Notes under the pieces: generated by a model
Databases searched by the model: none
What the model saw: only the letters and a program-made list of their open reading frames with translations
What the model was told of the DNA's origin: nothing
Program-made: the position numbers and the translations under genes
Assembly (NCBI GenBank): GCA_029379385.1
Contig: CM055618.1
Location: 16,283,071-16,347,070, forward strand
DNA length: 64,000 nt
Source: Quillaja saponaria
Lineage: Eukaryota; Streptophyta; Magnoliopsida; Fabales; Quillajaceae
Direction: 5' to 3'
Part shown: positions 11,274-25,056 of the stretch, in pieces
Layout: the number at the start of each line of letters is the position of its first letter
How positions within the stretch are numbered: position 1 is the first letter of the stretch

Positions 11274-13836
11274 ATGACCGTAACTAGTGCAGCATCGTCT
11301 CACGCTAAGAAGCTCATGAAGCTGACTATCTCACTCCTCCGTTTTGGATTCAACCCCTCCAAATGGTACATTTCGTTGTTTTTTTTTTTTTGTTTTTGCC
11401 AGAATCCCTAAAGTTTAATACTTCTCTTACATTTTCTCACAAACCAAACAGGGCAGGGTTTAGTCTTTTACTGACTCATGCTATTTTTAGTTCCCAATTT
11501 GGAATAACTTGTAAAATGATTTGGGTATAACAGCAAAACAGCGGCCAAGATGGCATTGGGGAGAATAAAGCTTCTGAAGAACAAGCGAGATGTGGTAGTG
11601 AGGCAGATGAGGCGAGATATTGCATTGCTTCTCCAGTCTGGTCAAGATGCCACTGCTCGTATCCGGGTAATTATATGGTTTAATTCCCCTATCCCCTCTT
11701 GTTCTTAAGCCTTCCAAGTCCAAGCTTTACTATATGAAATCTGATATTGGATTTTGGAGAATATATAGCACAATGCCCTTTATTTAACATCAATTATTGG
11801 TATGAGGGAACCCCTATCTCTGCAGAATGTCTTAAACTGTTGTCTGTGAAAGTTGACTATTAAGCTAATTCTTAACCAATTATACTTATTCAAGAATTGC
11901 TATTCCTGTTGGCATTGCAAAGAATCATTTGTAGCTTTAAGGATGGCCATTGGCCAGTATATAACATCACAATCATAATATACTTATTTACAATAAAAAC
12001 TTCAGTACCATTTATTAGTTCCTTTCTTTTGGACATGGAGAACTGTTCCTACTTCCTAGTTACTACTGCATGTATAACAAGGAATTTGAATTGAATTATC
12101 AAATGACTTATAGGTTTCTCAACACTTATGTAAATGAATAACCCTTGAAAGATATTGTTTGTAATGATTTCTTTCTCATATTTGATTTTCTTTCAAGTAT
12201 GATGATTTTTTCAGAGCTTTACTAGTAGAAGGTATTGCCTTCGGTTATCTGATCAAGTACTTATCAGAATAGGTTTGGAGCCATGAGAGTATTACAGTTA
12301 ATTTGTCTGTCAAATACCACAGTTTCAATATGAATTATTCACTTGCATGAGTCAGCAAGAATTTCTGTGAAATTGTAGGTTGAACATGTGATCAGAGAGC
12401 AAAATATTTTGGCTGCAAATGAGCTCATTAAGCTATTCTGTGAATTAGTTATATCCAGACTCACGATCATTGCTAAACAAAGGTTGGAAAAATATATAGC
12501 CTCTCTACTGTTTCTTAGCTAGCAGAGATGTATTTCTGACGTGTTTCCAACTTAATTGCAGGGAATGCCCAGCAGATCTTAAAGAAGGAATTGCTAGCTT
12601 GATATTTGCAGCGCCAAGGTGCTCAGAAATTCCAGAACTAATGGCACTAAAGGATACATTTGAGAAAAAATATGGGAAGGATTTTGTATCTGCTGCTACT
12701 GATCTACGGCCTAATTGTGGTGTAAACCGCATGGTGAGCCCAGTTCTCCTCATCGTGACCATTGACACGCTAACAGCCTTTTCATAAACAATCCTTTCAA
12801 TTTAATATTTGCCTCTTATGAAGTTCCCAAGTGCTTGTCTTATCTTATAGTTGATTGACAAGCTCTCAGTAAGAACCCCTACGGGTGAAGTGAAGTTGAA
12901 GATAATGAAGGAAATAGCTAAGGAATACCAGATTGAATGGGATACAACAGAATCTGAGAAAGAACTACTTAAGCTTCCAGAAGAGCTTGTAGTATATATC
13001 CCTCCCTTCTCTCCCTGTCTCTGAATTTCTTGTGATTTCCATTTAAGTTTCCTTTCTCTCTGACCAGGAAGGGCCACGCACATTTGTGAGCGCTAGCAGC
13101 TTGCCAGTCAAGCCTGCATTGGCTAAGACCATGGAGCCAAACAACCAAACTACTGGGAAAGAAACCCATTCTTCTGTACACCTATTTTTGTTATACCCTT
13201 AAGAGATTTGTATTCTGTTTCTATTTACTTGTGATTTAATATTTTCTTCTGGTACCAGATTAACAGGTGGCAAAGGAGGCGCTATGCACTTTGAGGACAC
13301 AATGACTGCAGCTGAAGCAGCTGCGGAAGCAGCCAAGAAAGCAATTGCTGCTGCAGAAGCTGCTGCTTATCTGGCTAACAAAGACATTAATCAAGCCACT
13401 CAACCATCCATTCTTGACAATAAGTTGAAAAGTTCAGAATCCAATGGTAGCTTCTTCCAGCCAAATGATCCCCTAAGAAACTCCCTCAATGTTGATCTTC
13501 AGTTTAGAATACCAGGGAAAATGTCCTGAGTCACAGAGTGTTGGAAGGGCCCATTATGTAAGCAACCGGGAGACACCTACTGCCCCAATGGATGGTGGAA
13601 ACATTTACAGGAGACACAGCTACAATGGAATTTCTGCATGCTCGGACATAAAGTTTGATGAATCGGATGAAGACATTGAAATGGAAGAACCGCGTGCTAC
13701 TTTACCACCTCAGCATTCTCCACCACCAGTACCTTCATCTCATATTAGGAAGGATGCTGGTCCTTGTGTTCATCCCAAATTGCCAGATTATGAGGCACTT
13801 GCAGCTCGCTTTGAAGCAATGAAGTACCGAAAATGA
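11274..13836 (+). CDS. IST1-like protein (regulator of Vps4 in the MVB pathway), with 3' frameshift
   Basis: IST1 proteins are ESCRT-III-like helical proteins that bind Vps4/LIP5 and regulate multivesicular-body sorting at endosomes. I assembled exons 11274-11365, 11534-11666, 12379-12482, 12562-12733, 12851-12991, 13068-13189 and 13259 onward; phases agree at all junctions. The IST1 domain (PF03398) fills exons 1-5: KTAAKMALGRIKLLKNKRD, RRDIALLLQSGQDATARIR, VEHVIREQNILAANELI, FAAPRCSEIPEL, KYGKDFVSAATDLRPNCGVN and RTPTGEVKLKIMKEIAKEY. Exon 7 opens with an alanine-rich helix (MHFEDTMTAAEAAAEAAKKA). Two points are odd. The exon 6 donor that keeps phase is a weak GTTATA at 13190. And the last exon shifts frame near 13517: the first frame stops at 13527-13529, while the conserved plant C-terminus (HPKLPDYEALAARFEAMK) continues in the next frame to TGA 13834-13836. 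As written the protein has about 344 residues and lacks about 100 C-terminal ones. An assembly error in the run GGGAAAA is possible. Confidence 0.85.
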
Positions 13837-15548
13837 CAGCCCTAAGTTTCAATTGCCTGGAAATCAGCCTTTATATTCATGTATACTTGGTTTGTGAATT
13901 TTCTTTGCGGTATGGGTACTAAAATTTGAGACTAATGCATGCAATACTCTTTTGTATACTCTATTTTTTAGCCTTTTGGCCATTGATTGTACCGTTCTTT
14001 AATGGAATTCAATGTATTTTTTTTGTCGATTTCATGGTCAATATTAATGTCATAATGCAAATTTGTAACTACATATCTTGGCTCTCAAAGATGCAGCGAT
14101 GATTTTTTTCATTTTCGAGTAAAATAAATGTTAAAAGAGGAGGAGGAAAGGATGCGAAAGAATTAGAATTATTAACAAGAGAAGAATGCAACTTTGAAGT
14201 CAGAAATACAGTTGATTTCTTGATATAAGACATCAATAGTTTAATACGTTACATAGGTATTGCATGTGTCTGAATGTATGCCATATATTTCAATTAATAA
14301 ACCCACCACCAACTGCAGAGGTTTCTGAAGTTTGAATTTGGAGGAAGACTCTAGGAAAACAAACACCTTTTTTCCATTAAAAAGTTATGCTGTCACCATA
14401 TTTATATGTTAAGCCAGTTCATCTGAAAAATCAATTCTCATGGACTAAATCTTTGCAGCCTGAGCAGCCCTGAAATTTGAAAACGGTTTTTGTTTAATTA
14501 TTTGTCCTAGACTATCAGAACACCTGTATTGAATAATATGGAATTAATTATTTTAAATAGCCTTGCCTTGATCATTTGCTGATTTCTGCAATTTTATAAA
14601 TACTACATGGTAATTAAATAATATTACATGGTAGTTGGAACCTCTAACTGGACTTCTTGGAATTACCAGTGTTCATCCTTATCTATTTTCCCCTGTAATA
14701 GAATAATATTTTAATTAAGTTGAGGGTCTGGTTTTAAAAACTGAGCTTGTATTTTTTTTTTTTTTTCTTTGGGTCCCTAGAAGCTCTACACTACATAAGA
14801 TAGCTCTCTCCCTTCTAAGTCTTCATTAAGTAAGACGGAATTTGATTTCAGACTCTTGAGATGATGCCAGGTTAACTATTTTTTTCAAATGAACCAACTA
14901 CATTTTCAATAAGAAAATCTACATACCGGAGAAACTGGTCATAAACCACATAACAGAGAGCTTAAATTCTTTCTCTGTTCGTTATTTAACACGCATAAAC
15001 AGTTAACCTAGCAGTCCAAATTGTCTAGCAAACAAATTGGCTTAAATTAATTAACAATTCTCTACCAACTTGCTTTCTTCAGCTGGTCATAAAAAGCTGT
15101 CTATACTTGAATGCATAATAAAAATCCTCAGACACCTATAAATCAAATATTCAATTGACTAGTTTCATTAAAAATATTAAACCTCTTGTTCTTTGAAACA
15201 TTATTACAGAGAAGCTAATTTTCGTACAAATCATCTAAGATAGGACATGATGTTGATTTAAGAATTGTATTTTCTTAGAATCTACCCATACTTTTGGCTG
15301 ATATCATAGGAGTTTGTATTCTTTGTCCTGATGTACCAAAAAAATAATTCAATTGGTACCCACTTGTGTTTTTCTGGACTTAATTACTTCTATTTGCTTT
15401 GCAATTGCATAATGTATTCCTGCATGCAAGTCACCTATATATACCAAGTCCTAGTGTTGAAGAGTTTTGTGCAGAACAAAGGAGAACATAAAAACAGCCA
15501 AAGGGGAAACTGAAAACTCAAAATTCCCTCTTCTTTTCTGTACAAAAA
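13837..15548. other. Intergenic, IST1-like to LHT-type transporter
   Basis: No gene is seen. The first 200 bases are the presumed 3' UTR of the IST1-like gene. The rest is AT-rich and includes a T-run at 14753-14766. The last 110 bases carry the TATA box and 5' UTR of the transporter gene. Confidence 0.5.
15436..15443 (+). promoter_or_regulatory. TATA box of the LHT-type transporter gene
   Basis: TATATATA preceded by CACC lies 106 bases before the ATG at 15549. This spacing implies a 5' UTR of roughly 75 bases. Confidence 0.6.
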
Positions 15549-18377
15549 ATGAGTACTGAAGCCAATGAAATCAGCTCGGCACCAATAACACCTAGACCGG
15601 CTTCAGTTTCTTGGACACCACCAGCTATGGCATCACCACCTGTGTCTTGTCCACCCTCTCAGCTTCACTCACCATCGTTGTCTAGGTCACCCCTTCTTCA
15701 ACCAGAAAATGCAGATGAATTAGCACCAACTCCAAGTAAGACAACAAGGACTCCAATTAGAACACCAAGAATTTCTTTGACACCAAGGTTTATTACTCCT
15801 TTGGCTAGTCCTATGAGAAAGGCTTTAAGGCTCACTAAGCTTAATCCTCAAGATGCTTGGCTTCCAATCACAGAGTCAAGAAATGGAAACAAATACTATG
15901 CTGCTTTTCATACACTTTGTTCTGGAATTGGTATTCAGGCTCTTGTTCTCCCTGTAGCCTTCACAATTCTTGGCTGGTAAGTAATCAAAACTCAATTTTG
16001 AACCAACTCAAATTAAATTTACTAGCTTATTACTTTCCAAGACTTTGCTAAATCAAAGGTTTTCTTCATAAATATCATTTTATTTCTTCCTCTCTCTTTC
16101 TTCTTCACCTATATTGAAAAAAATTATAAATCCTATAATAAAATAATTTTATAACCTTTTGCAACTTTTTCTTTAAAAAATTGATTAAGATTGGTATGTG
16201 TATATATATTATTTATTTATGTTGTGGTCAATGAATTATTAATTTATTTAAAAAATGCACTGTATTTAAGATAAAATAAAAAATAACCAATGATTAAATT
16301 AGGGTATAGCATTGTCGAGGAGGACTATTATGGTCTAGAAGAACTTTTATATTATTCAAGACCTATTGAGCCTTTTTCATTCAACACATTTCTAACATAG
16401 TGCCATTATTTTATTTTTCTAACAGATATTACTTCTTTTTTTAGTTTTAATAGTATAGTTTGTGGAGAAAATACTAATCTCTAGCATTTAGTTAAATACA
16501 AAAATTTTATCTTTCTTTTAATAAAAAAAAAAAATTGTGATTGTTTGCAGGATGTGGGGAATAATTAATTTGACAATAGCCTTTGTGTGGCAACTATACA
16601 CATTATGGTTACTTGTACAACTTCACGAATCATCAGAAACTGGGATTCGTTATAGCCGATACCTCCAACTGTGTGGTGCTACATTCGGTATGATCCATCC
16701 ACCTGTACTGCTTAAATAATTCAAATTTTTTTTTTTTTTAATGTGCTATTTTTATTTTTAGATTAATTAAAATCCAATTTTACAGGTGAAAAATTAGGAA
16801 AATTATTAGCTTTATTTCAAATCGCGTACCTATCAGCTGGCACGTGTGGGGCTCTCATTATCATAGGAGGATCAACGGCCAAGACATTCTTTCAGATTGT
16901 ATGTGGGACCACATGTAGTGCCAAACCATTAACAACCGTTGAATGGTACTTGGTGTTTACTTGTGCGGCAGTGATTCTATCTCAGCTACCGAACTTGAAT
17001 TCTATTGCAGGCGTATCACTGGTTGGAGCCATAACGGCTGTAGGGTATTGCACCTTGATTTGGGCAGTGTCTGTAGCAGAGGGCAGACTCCCTGGGGTTT
17101 CTTATGATCCTATTAAGGCTAAAACAGATGTTGGAAGGATTTTTAGTGTGCTTAATGCACTTGGGATCATTGCTTTTGCTTTTAGGGGACACAATCTTAT
17201 CCTTGAAATTCAGGTATGTATATTTTAGTTTCGTCTTGTATATAGAAAATTACAAATATAAATATTTCATCTCTGACAAAAGCGTGATTTAATTTCTAGT
17301 ATCAAAGTAAAGTGATATTGATATATTCAAAACAACCTCTTTCAACTCATATTTTTAACTTAAAAAGTGTTAGTATTTACCTAATAGGATGTCTATTTAG
17401 GTCTTGAGTCATCAGAAAATGACTTCTAAAGAGATTTGAGCTGTTATTTTCATAAATCTTATTTCTATGTATTATTAAGGTGCCCATTTGAGGCCTTAAG
17501 TCAAAGAAAAATGACCTTTGAGGAAATTTAAACATGTCCATTAGGTTATTTAATGATAACTAAGAGTTTTGAAGGGAATCAGTCAATCACCCATGTATTT
17601 ATCTCCTTAAATAATATGTATACATAATTTCCACAGGCCACCATGCCTTCTAGTGAGAAGCATCCCTCTCATGTACCAATGTGGAAAGGAGTCAAGGTTG
17701 CTTACACACTTATTGCTGCCTGCCTATTTCCCATTGCCATTGGTGGGTATTGGTCTTATGGTCAATTGGTAAGCAAAATGAAACTACTCCTTATGATTAA
17801 GTACATCCTACATACTTAATAGTTAATAGTACATGTAATTAAAGTATTTAATGTACACAATTCCAATTCCATTTTATTGTTTACACAGATTCCTGCTAAT
17901 GGAGGAATGCTTACAGCTCTATACCAATTCCATTCACAAGATGTGTCACGATTTGTGCTTGGTTTAATAAGTTTATTTGTCATAATCAATGCCTTAAGCT
18001 CGTTTCAAATCTATGGCATGCCAATGTTTGATGACATTGAATCAACATACACAACCAAGGCAAAGAAACCATGCCCACGGTGGCTTCGCGCATTAATGCG
18101 GACAGTATTTGGATTTGTGTGCTTCTTTTTTGCAGTGGCATTTCCATTCTTGGGAGGCCTGGCAGGTTTGATAGGAGGGGTGGCATTACCAGTGACATTG
18201 GCATACCCATGTTTCATGTGGCTCAAGGTTAAGAAGCCTAAGATATATAGTGGAATGTGGTGGCTCAATTGGTTCCTGGGGATCTTGGGTATGAGTCTAA
18301 GTGGAATTTTGATTGCTGCTGGTCTTTATGTTTTGATTGATACTGGACTTGAAGTCAGCTTTTTCAAGCCACAGTAA
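15549..18377 (+). CDS. Lysine/histidine transporter-like 8 type amino-acid permease
   Basis: Five exons with consistent phases give 537 residues: 15549-15976, 16551-16687, 16786-17213, 17637-17768 and 17889-18377 (TAA). This is a proton-coupled amino-acid transporter of the Aa_trans/AAAP family (PF01490), LHT subgroup, acting in a cell membrane. Residues 1-110 form a hydrophilic proline/serine/threonine-rich N-terminus (for example TPRPASVSWTPPAMASPP) that is long for LHT1 but typical of LHT8 (AATL1). Then follow NPQDAWLPITESRNGN, YYAAFHTLCSGIGIQALVLP (first membrane segment), YSRYLQLCGATFG, the SVAEGRLPGVSY loop, GHNLILEIQATMPS across the exon 3-4 junction, and GGYWSYGQL. Nine to eleven hydrophobic segments are visible, the last two in exon 5. 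Arabidopsis LHT8 is close to 520 residues, so the length fits. Substrate preference cannot be read from the sequence. Confidence 0.9.
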
Positions 18378-19196
18378 CAACGAAAAATAATACTAAAACT
18401 CAGAATTACAAATTAAGAGAATCCCAGATGAAGAAATGCTAGCTAGAGGAAGAGGGGAGTTCGAGTTTTTTATTTTGATTTTTTAGATTTGTTGTTGTGA
18501 TTTTCTCTTGTATTGTGAATTTCAAAGGAAAAATCAACTCAAACCTCAAATGGGTTTTTCTTTTATTTCTTATGTTCAGTTTTATATTGTTGTAATCAAA
18601 ATTGTGATTGACATTTGTACAATTCTTGGATTCATATAATCAACTTACAGTTCATACTGCGTAAACACAGTCTCTCTATTTCTCTTTTTTTTTTTTCTTT
18701 TTTTTTCTTCTTTTGGCAATTGTTTTCTTCTCATCGCTGATTGGTACGAGAGGAGAGCCTGAGAGAGAGAGAAGGACACAATAACATATATACAGCTAAG
18801 TTCCTTGCAAATTACATAAGAAACTGAATTTTCACCTCCACAACTTCAAACAAGAATGGCTAGGCACATTGCAGTTTACAAGTGCATGTGAGTCCATTGT
18901 CTCTTTCATTTCTCACTGAACAGAAGTAAATGACAGTAACCAGGTTCTATTACACGGTTTATGGACTACAAACTCACCAATCCATCAACTGCAGAAACCA
19001 TAGGAGCACCACAACTCTACAATAAACCTAAAATCCGAATATGGATATAAAAAAAATAGCACCTACTAAAAACACCTAAAACCCTGCACATCCCACACAT
19101 ATTCTGTATAGTAGAAAAATGAATGTTTGCACACACTTCTAACACATCTATTGAAAAATAATCATATGCAACGTTCAATGATACAATTCTCTGCTC
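18378..19196. other. Convergent 3' flanks of transporter and S-acyltransferase genes
   Basis: No gene is seen. The two flanking genes converge here and their 3' UTRs fill much of the space. A pyrimidine-rich tract (CTCTCTATTTCTC followed by long T runs) lies at 18671-18714, with a short GA repeat near 18759-18772. Confidence 0.55.
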
Positions 19197-22100
19197 TCAG
19201 CAGTAACGACAGGCTACAACATCCCAGCATGTGTGTGGCATCGACATTTCCTCGAGCTCCTGCAGTGTAGGCAATCGTTCCATACTGTATATACTGCTTC
19301 GAGCAAAGCAGAAGTTGTACAAATTTCTGCAAACTCCTTTACTGAAAGGATACACTCTTTCTGGAATTCCCCTGCAGATTATAAGTTATTTCACAAAAAA
19401 CAGAGACTTCATTACTGCAGATTTTCTATACATAACTTGTTCATGCATTAAGAACTGTATGATAGCTATAAGAAAAAGTACAGACAAGACATTTTATTAC
19501 CACATATAGCAGGCATAACATCTACGCATCAATTGAAATGATGGATATGAAATGAAACAAGAGGAACGGTTCAAAGCATTTAAACTAACCTCAGATAAAA
19601 AATCCGTCTTCGTCTGACAAGTTCGTAGGTGGTCTGATTTGTTAGAATGAGATAACTACAGAAAAAAATGAAGACTTCATTAATGCAACTATGGGTAAAT
19701 GTCATTTTTATCTGGCCAATTAAGTGTGGAAACATAGTGAAAAGGGTACATCAAAGAAAAAATGTAAATGCAAGGATAACCAAATCTGTTAAGGGTAGAC
19801 AATGATCTTAAATTCGTTTCTTTTTGCAGCTAAAGATCTTAAATTAGTTTGTTACACTTTCCCAATGAGCAACTCATCAATTTATGTTAATAGCTTTAGA
19901 AGCCTTTCTTATCTCATACCAGGTCATGCAACAAAAAAAGAAATAAAGAAGAAGGTCTTCAGTTTTGAATTATTGTTTCATCGTGGATTATTTTTTAGGA
20001 CATTTCTTTTTTGCATAATATCTTCTCTATCTTCAGAATTAAAAATTAATCAAAATCAAGCAAAAACCCAAAGCTAGAGATTTGGTTGCTCGAGGAGATT
20101 ATTAACAATTGAACCACTATAACTAGAACATAGAACCCCTTTAGAATCTTCAAAAGGGGCTTTAAAAGCGCAGTAGGAGAGGAATTCTTTCTTGAACTTT
20201 CTCGAAAGATAATAGATTGGCTAGCCCATGGAAATGGGACAACTTCTGACAAAGGATGCTCTCATTAAGTGGCATCACCATTCAAAGAAATTCAAATCAC
20301 GAGACAAAACTAACTTTGCACAATAATGTTAGGTTGGGACTTCCCCAAGTCAGAAATTAACATCATTTGCCAATAAGCAATAGTGGTAAAGGGTGCTATC
20401 TCAAAGCTAGATTATTTGAATAAGGATTATTATCCATGAGTTTTATTCTATTGTTGTTTAGTTGTTACCTTTTCCTCATCAATTTAAAAGACTGAATAGC
20501 ATATATAGCCAAAGTATTATTCAAGTCACGAAAGAATAAATAGAGATCCTCTTTTTTACTATTTTTCTACTCTCCTCTCTCTTCATTCTCAATAGTCCAC
20601 AATATTCAGGTGTGTAAACATGGTCAAACTGATATTATGGAGCATTAAGAACTCCAAAAACCAAGCTGCAGTCCATGGAACAGGAAATCTAGGTCCTGTC
20701 TAAAAGAATTGCAAGTGCTGAGCAGAGATGACATTAGTTGATAAATAACAACTCTTACCTATGAAATAACAGTAAAAGAAGCAGAAAGATCAAGGACATT
20801 GACAAAGTGATCAAGAGCAGAATTATGATTGCATCCTTCCACCTGACATCAGCATAAGGATCTAATATCAGACTCAGTTATAGAATCTAGAAGAACTGAA
20901 ACCTCATAAGTCATAACCTTATCCTGTAACAACAATTATTATCATAACTGACTCGAGGCTTTTCTCTTCCTTCCTAAGTGGTTCTTAGCATACAACAAAA
21001 ACCCTTAAGTATCACCACAATGAGTTAAAGAATTTCAATGTGACTAATGAAGAACCTCAATAGGAAGATCATACCAAGCCCTTGATATGTAGGCCTTCAG
21101 ATATGAAATGTACAAGATGCCAGTCCAGAGGCACAGTGCTGACTCTTCACAAATGAACCACCTAATATTTTGGGACAGGAAATCAGAAAGATGCTATGAG
21201 GAAAGTACAATTTTCAATTAATGTTTGAATCCTAAAATAAGTGATGTTTGGACATAACTTTATCGTAAAATAAGGCTACAAGGGAATATAAACATCTTTT
21301 TCAAAAGGTCCAACAACAATTCAGGCAAGGAGCTACTTAGGACAGAAAACCTGCTCATCTACTATGTATGTAGCCACACAAAAATATTTTAAATTCAAAC
21401 CATTTAGTATCGGTTTAGGACAAAACTTAAGCTATTAAATCCAGATAATTTTTCAGATAGGGCATAATTTTCTGTATCAAGATAGCAATATAAGCACATA
21501 AGGACTCAGGAAATGAGTAATATAATGACAGTTAAAAATATCTCCATGTAATTACTAGATTCAGCAAAAACCTATCACACCATCAATATAAACATATAAA
21601 AGAAAAAGATGAGAATGACAAATGACATCAAACAAACCAAGAGTAACATCATTCTATTGACAGTTTTGACATTTTCAAATGCTACAGGTCCTCTGTGAAA
21701 AAAACAAGTATTCAATACAGAATGGTAATATCATTAAGGTGTAGTTACAATCTTAATAAAATTTCTGGTCTTGGTTATACTTTTCCAGCTTTACTACATT
21801 CTACACCACAAGAAACTTGAACAAAAATGTTGTTGGAAGACTGGCATATCTCAACAGTATAAACTCACCAAAATCGACAATGATTACCCTGGCCAATGCA
21901 ATTTCCAAGCCAAACACAATGATGGTCAAACTGAAGTACACACTTGTCACAATCATGACAATGCTTTGCTCGTGGAGGCTGCTTATATGTCAGAAGCCAA
22001 ATAATTAATCATCAAAAGCACCTACTAACTTTCTTTTAATAAGAAATTACTAACTCGTTAAAGGAGATACAGAAGGTGGTCCAGTTCCATTCTGTAAGAA

Positions 22101-25056
22101 GTAGTAAGTATAACTAACTTACTATTCCCTGTAAGCATATGTAATAAAATGGCCACAATAAATTCTCCTGTTATGACACACAGGAAAAAGTAACCCATGT
22201 ATATACTGCAACTTAAGCAGCCAAAGACAGAACCCATCTTTCAGCAACTCATTAAAATATTTCCAGTATTAAGAATCTCATGAGTCTCAGGAAAAAGATG
22301 TTTTAGAACATATGGTTCTATCCTTAGTTGCTTACAGTTACTTTACTGCTCTCTTAAAATGCTATAAAAAAATACAATTTAACCCATTCCGGCGGTGGCT
22401 TGATGAGATGAATTATATTGAACAACCATTCTGGAGGTGAATAGATGAGATGAATCATAATGAAGAAGTGAATATGAGAAGATATTACCTGCTCAACGTT
22501 ACAGTAGGTGCAAGTCCAAGTTCTGCAAGAAGGAGGAAGTAATCATTAGCTTTATTGTGATACATCACTTTACCTCCACCACTACTACATGTAATTATAA
22601 TTCAAGGCAACTAACATTGCTCACAAAACAAGAAAACTGTCTCAAAACATAGATTTACAACAGTAATCTGAATATTAAGTGTGAAGTACCCTGCACAATA
22701 GTCTTCTTTTTCAACTAAGCTAACACAATTTGCTAACATCCAATTACCAGAATATATAATGAGTTGGACGACTTATTATCTATCATGATACAGATTAAAT
22801 AAATATGAATTATTTTGAAGTTACTGAATTTGGATGAGATGAAGATTTTGTAGACTCATGCTTCAAGTTAGAGCGTGAGTCATGATCCTTAAATTGCATC
22901 CACATATTCAGAGGTAGGTGGTCATTATTTGAGCAAGATGACTCAATTCCAACTTAAAGAACTGGAATTAAAGAGCATGAGAGATTCCAATACAAGACAA
23001 GTTCATTAAGCGGGCCTCTTACCTCTCTATTTGAAAGCATCTAAAATGTCGTGGAATCCAATCCCATTACTAGTATGCTACTTCAAAAATCATGCTTTTG
23101 GTTCTATCAAGGCAAATCAAATTGTTTTATCATGATTTGGACATTTGGTTCTAAACAAAATCCAAACACTTTATTTGGTGAAAAATCCAGTCACTTTACA
23201 TTCCTAGAATGGTATCCACATATTAATTTGGACTTATAGCAAACCAGATAATCTTTGGGTAAATACTAACCCTATGGACGACCACCTACCTGATAGTTGT
23301 CCCAGGAGGATACAAATCTGCCACTAGTTTTGACCAAGATGTCGAATTACTTCCCAAAAGACTGCTTCCCAACTGACTCCCATCCAGAGTAACAATGAAG
23401 TTCCCATTTTTGCTCGAAGCAGGCTGTCTTTGCTTAAACATTAGAAAAATAATGACAGTGAGATGAAATCCAAAAAGTAAATTCACTTCAAATTCCACCG
23501 GACTTCATTTTCGTGATTAGCCTTGTAAAGAAAAATAAACTACCGCTCACTTTGAGGTGGTATACGTCTTTCTGTATACAGCATCCCTCTCATTAACAGC
23601 TCTCATCGCATCAAGGACATAGCTACAAACAGAGAGAGAAAAAAACACGGAAACAATCACATTAAGTAGATGGAAATTATGGACATCAGTTTTTCTCACC
23701 AAATCCAATATTCATCTCAAGTCAGTGGAGTTGATTTGGTGTTTACCCAGGAGAAGAAAGTGATGCAACAAAATATTGTACTAAAGTAGCAACAAACAGC
23801 AGCAAGTATAAAGCAGTATACCTGAATAGGAAAAAGAGAACACGAAGATCAGAAAAAATTACACTTGGCAAAAACTCTTTTCAGACTCAAGACCATATAA
23901 ACTTATTCACTCAAATTAAACTTGCAGTTGCTTTCGTTGCTAAAAAGGGTATATGAGAGTAACATCTCAAGTTTAGCCCCAAATGCTTGTATTACTCATA
24001 GCAATGTGCTGCTTATCTCTGTCACATTTATGTTCAATCAAGGCACCAAATACAATTATGCATTGATAGTTTCTCGAATAAACAAAAACCACAATACATC
24101 ATACTACTTGTGGTTAGAAAGTGAGAACCTGCCGAACTCCATAAGTTGAAGACTTAGTTTACACTTTTTTTTTTGTTAAAGGTACCAACAACAGCCCTGC
24201 ACCACTGCAGATTCTTCATTCAGTGTCTCTAAGATTGTGATTTTAAATCTTAAGTCTCTTTTTGACCATTTAATGGTAAACCATCTCATCAATAAACCAT
24301 TAGAAATCCATCCTCACATCGGAAGTCTTCAATCCACTCAACTCAACTCAACAAAGCCACGATCCGAAGTCTTCAATCCACTAATACATTAACATTCCCA
24401 TTTAGTTAAGCAATTTAAATGCACACACAATTTTATCACCTAGAAATCGTATCTGGTCAAAGTTTGGATGTTGAAGTTGCCTAGTGACACCAACTTAAAT
24501 GCTAGTAAATCCAGCCAGGTTAAAAGAAACCAACTTTGAATATATACATATATTAGAATAATAGTAAAACCACAATCCGGGGAAAAAATACATACCATGG
24601 TTCTTTTCTAGTTTTTTCTATCAAACCTCCATCAAATAAAAAGAGAACCCCCGCATAAATCAGATGGACCGTTACTAAAGCCATCTTCAAAAACAAGGAA
24701 GATCTTCGAGCTGAAATACAGGCACCAAGCTCAGAAACAAGATTATAATAAGAAAATATACAATACATATGATTTACCAAAATATGCACCCCCAACAAAA
24801 ATAAGGTCGGATTTTTTCCACCACGAATGAAGTTTCAATACACGTTTTTTGAATAAGTAAAGCATGTAAACCAATTTTTATCTCATTTTAAACTTTCCTT
24901 CAGTTTTCTCAGAGACCAAACAGAGCATTAAAGAACCAATAATATGAGATTTCAAAACGTACCAGGGTCGGCAAGACAGGGAAACATGCTGCAGGATCTG
25001 CCCATTGTTGGATCCCAAATATTCTGCAAGGGACGACTAAAACCCGGGATCGTCAT
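19197..25056 (-). CDS. PAT10: Protein S-acyltransferase 10 type DHHC palmitoyltransferase
   Basis: Eleven minus-strand exons, all phase-consistent, give 349 residues: 25056-24963, 24710-24596, 23821-23747, 23622-23551, 23427-23290, 22522-22489, 21978-21869, 21161-21075, 20842-20759, 19655-19590 and 19371-19197. The enzyme moves palmitate onto protein cysteines. Arabidopsis PAT10 (about 340 residues) acts at Golgi and tonoplast membranes. Order of features: N-terminus [40 protein letters not shown] (first membrane segment); second membrane segment in exon 3; cytosolic loop [18 protein letters not shown] and [14 protein letters not shown]; cysteine-rich domain [20 protein letters not shown]; catalytic [17 protein letters not shown] (DHHC at exon 7); third and fourth membrane segments in exons 8-9; then [12 protein letters not shown] and [19 protein letters not shown]. 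The start at 25056 is the first in-frame ATG after an upstream TAA. All zinc-ligand and DHHC residues are present, so the enzyme should be active. Identity is strong; orthology to PAT10 itself is by residue pattern from memory. Confidence 0.9.

Noticed and set aside
21771..22008. Plus-strand ORFs of 63-77 codons
   Set aside because: They are the complement of the DHHC exon (21869-21978) of the minus-strand S-acyltransferase.
22130..22230. Minus-strand frame with a membrane-like segment inside the PAT10-type gene
   Set aside because: It lies within the intron between exons 6 and 7. The family alignment runs directly from VEQ to PPRAKHC without it, so it is chance.
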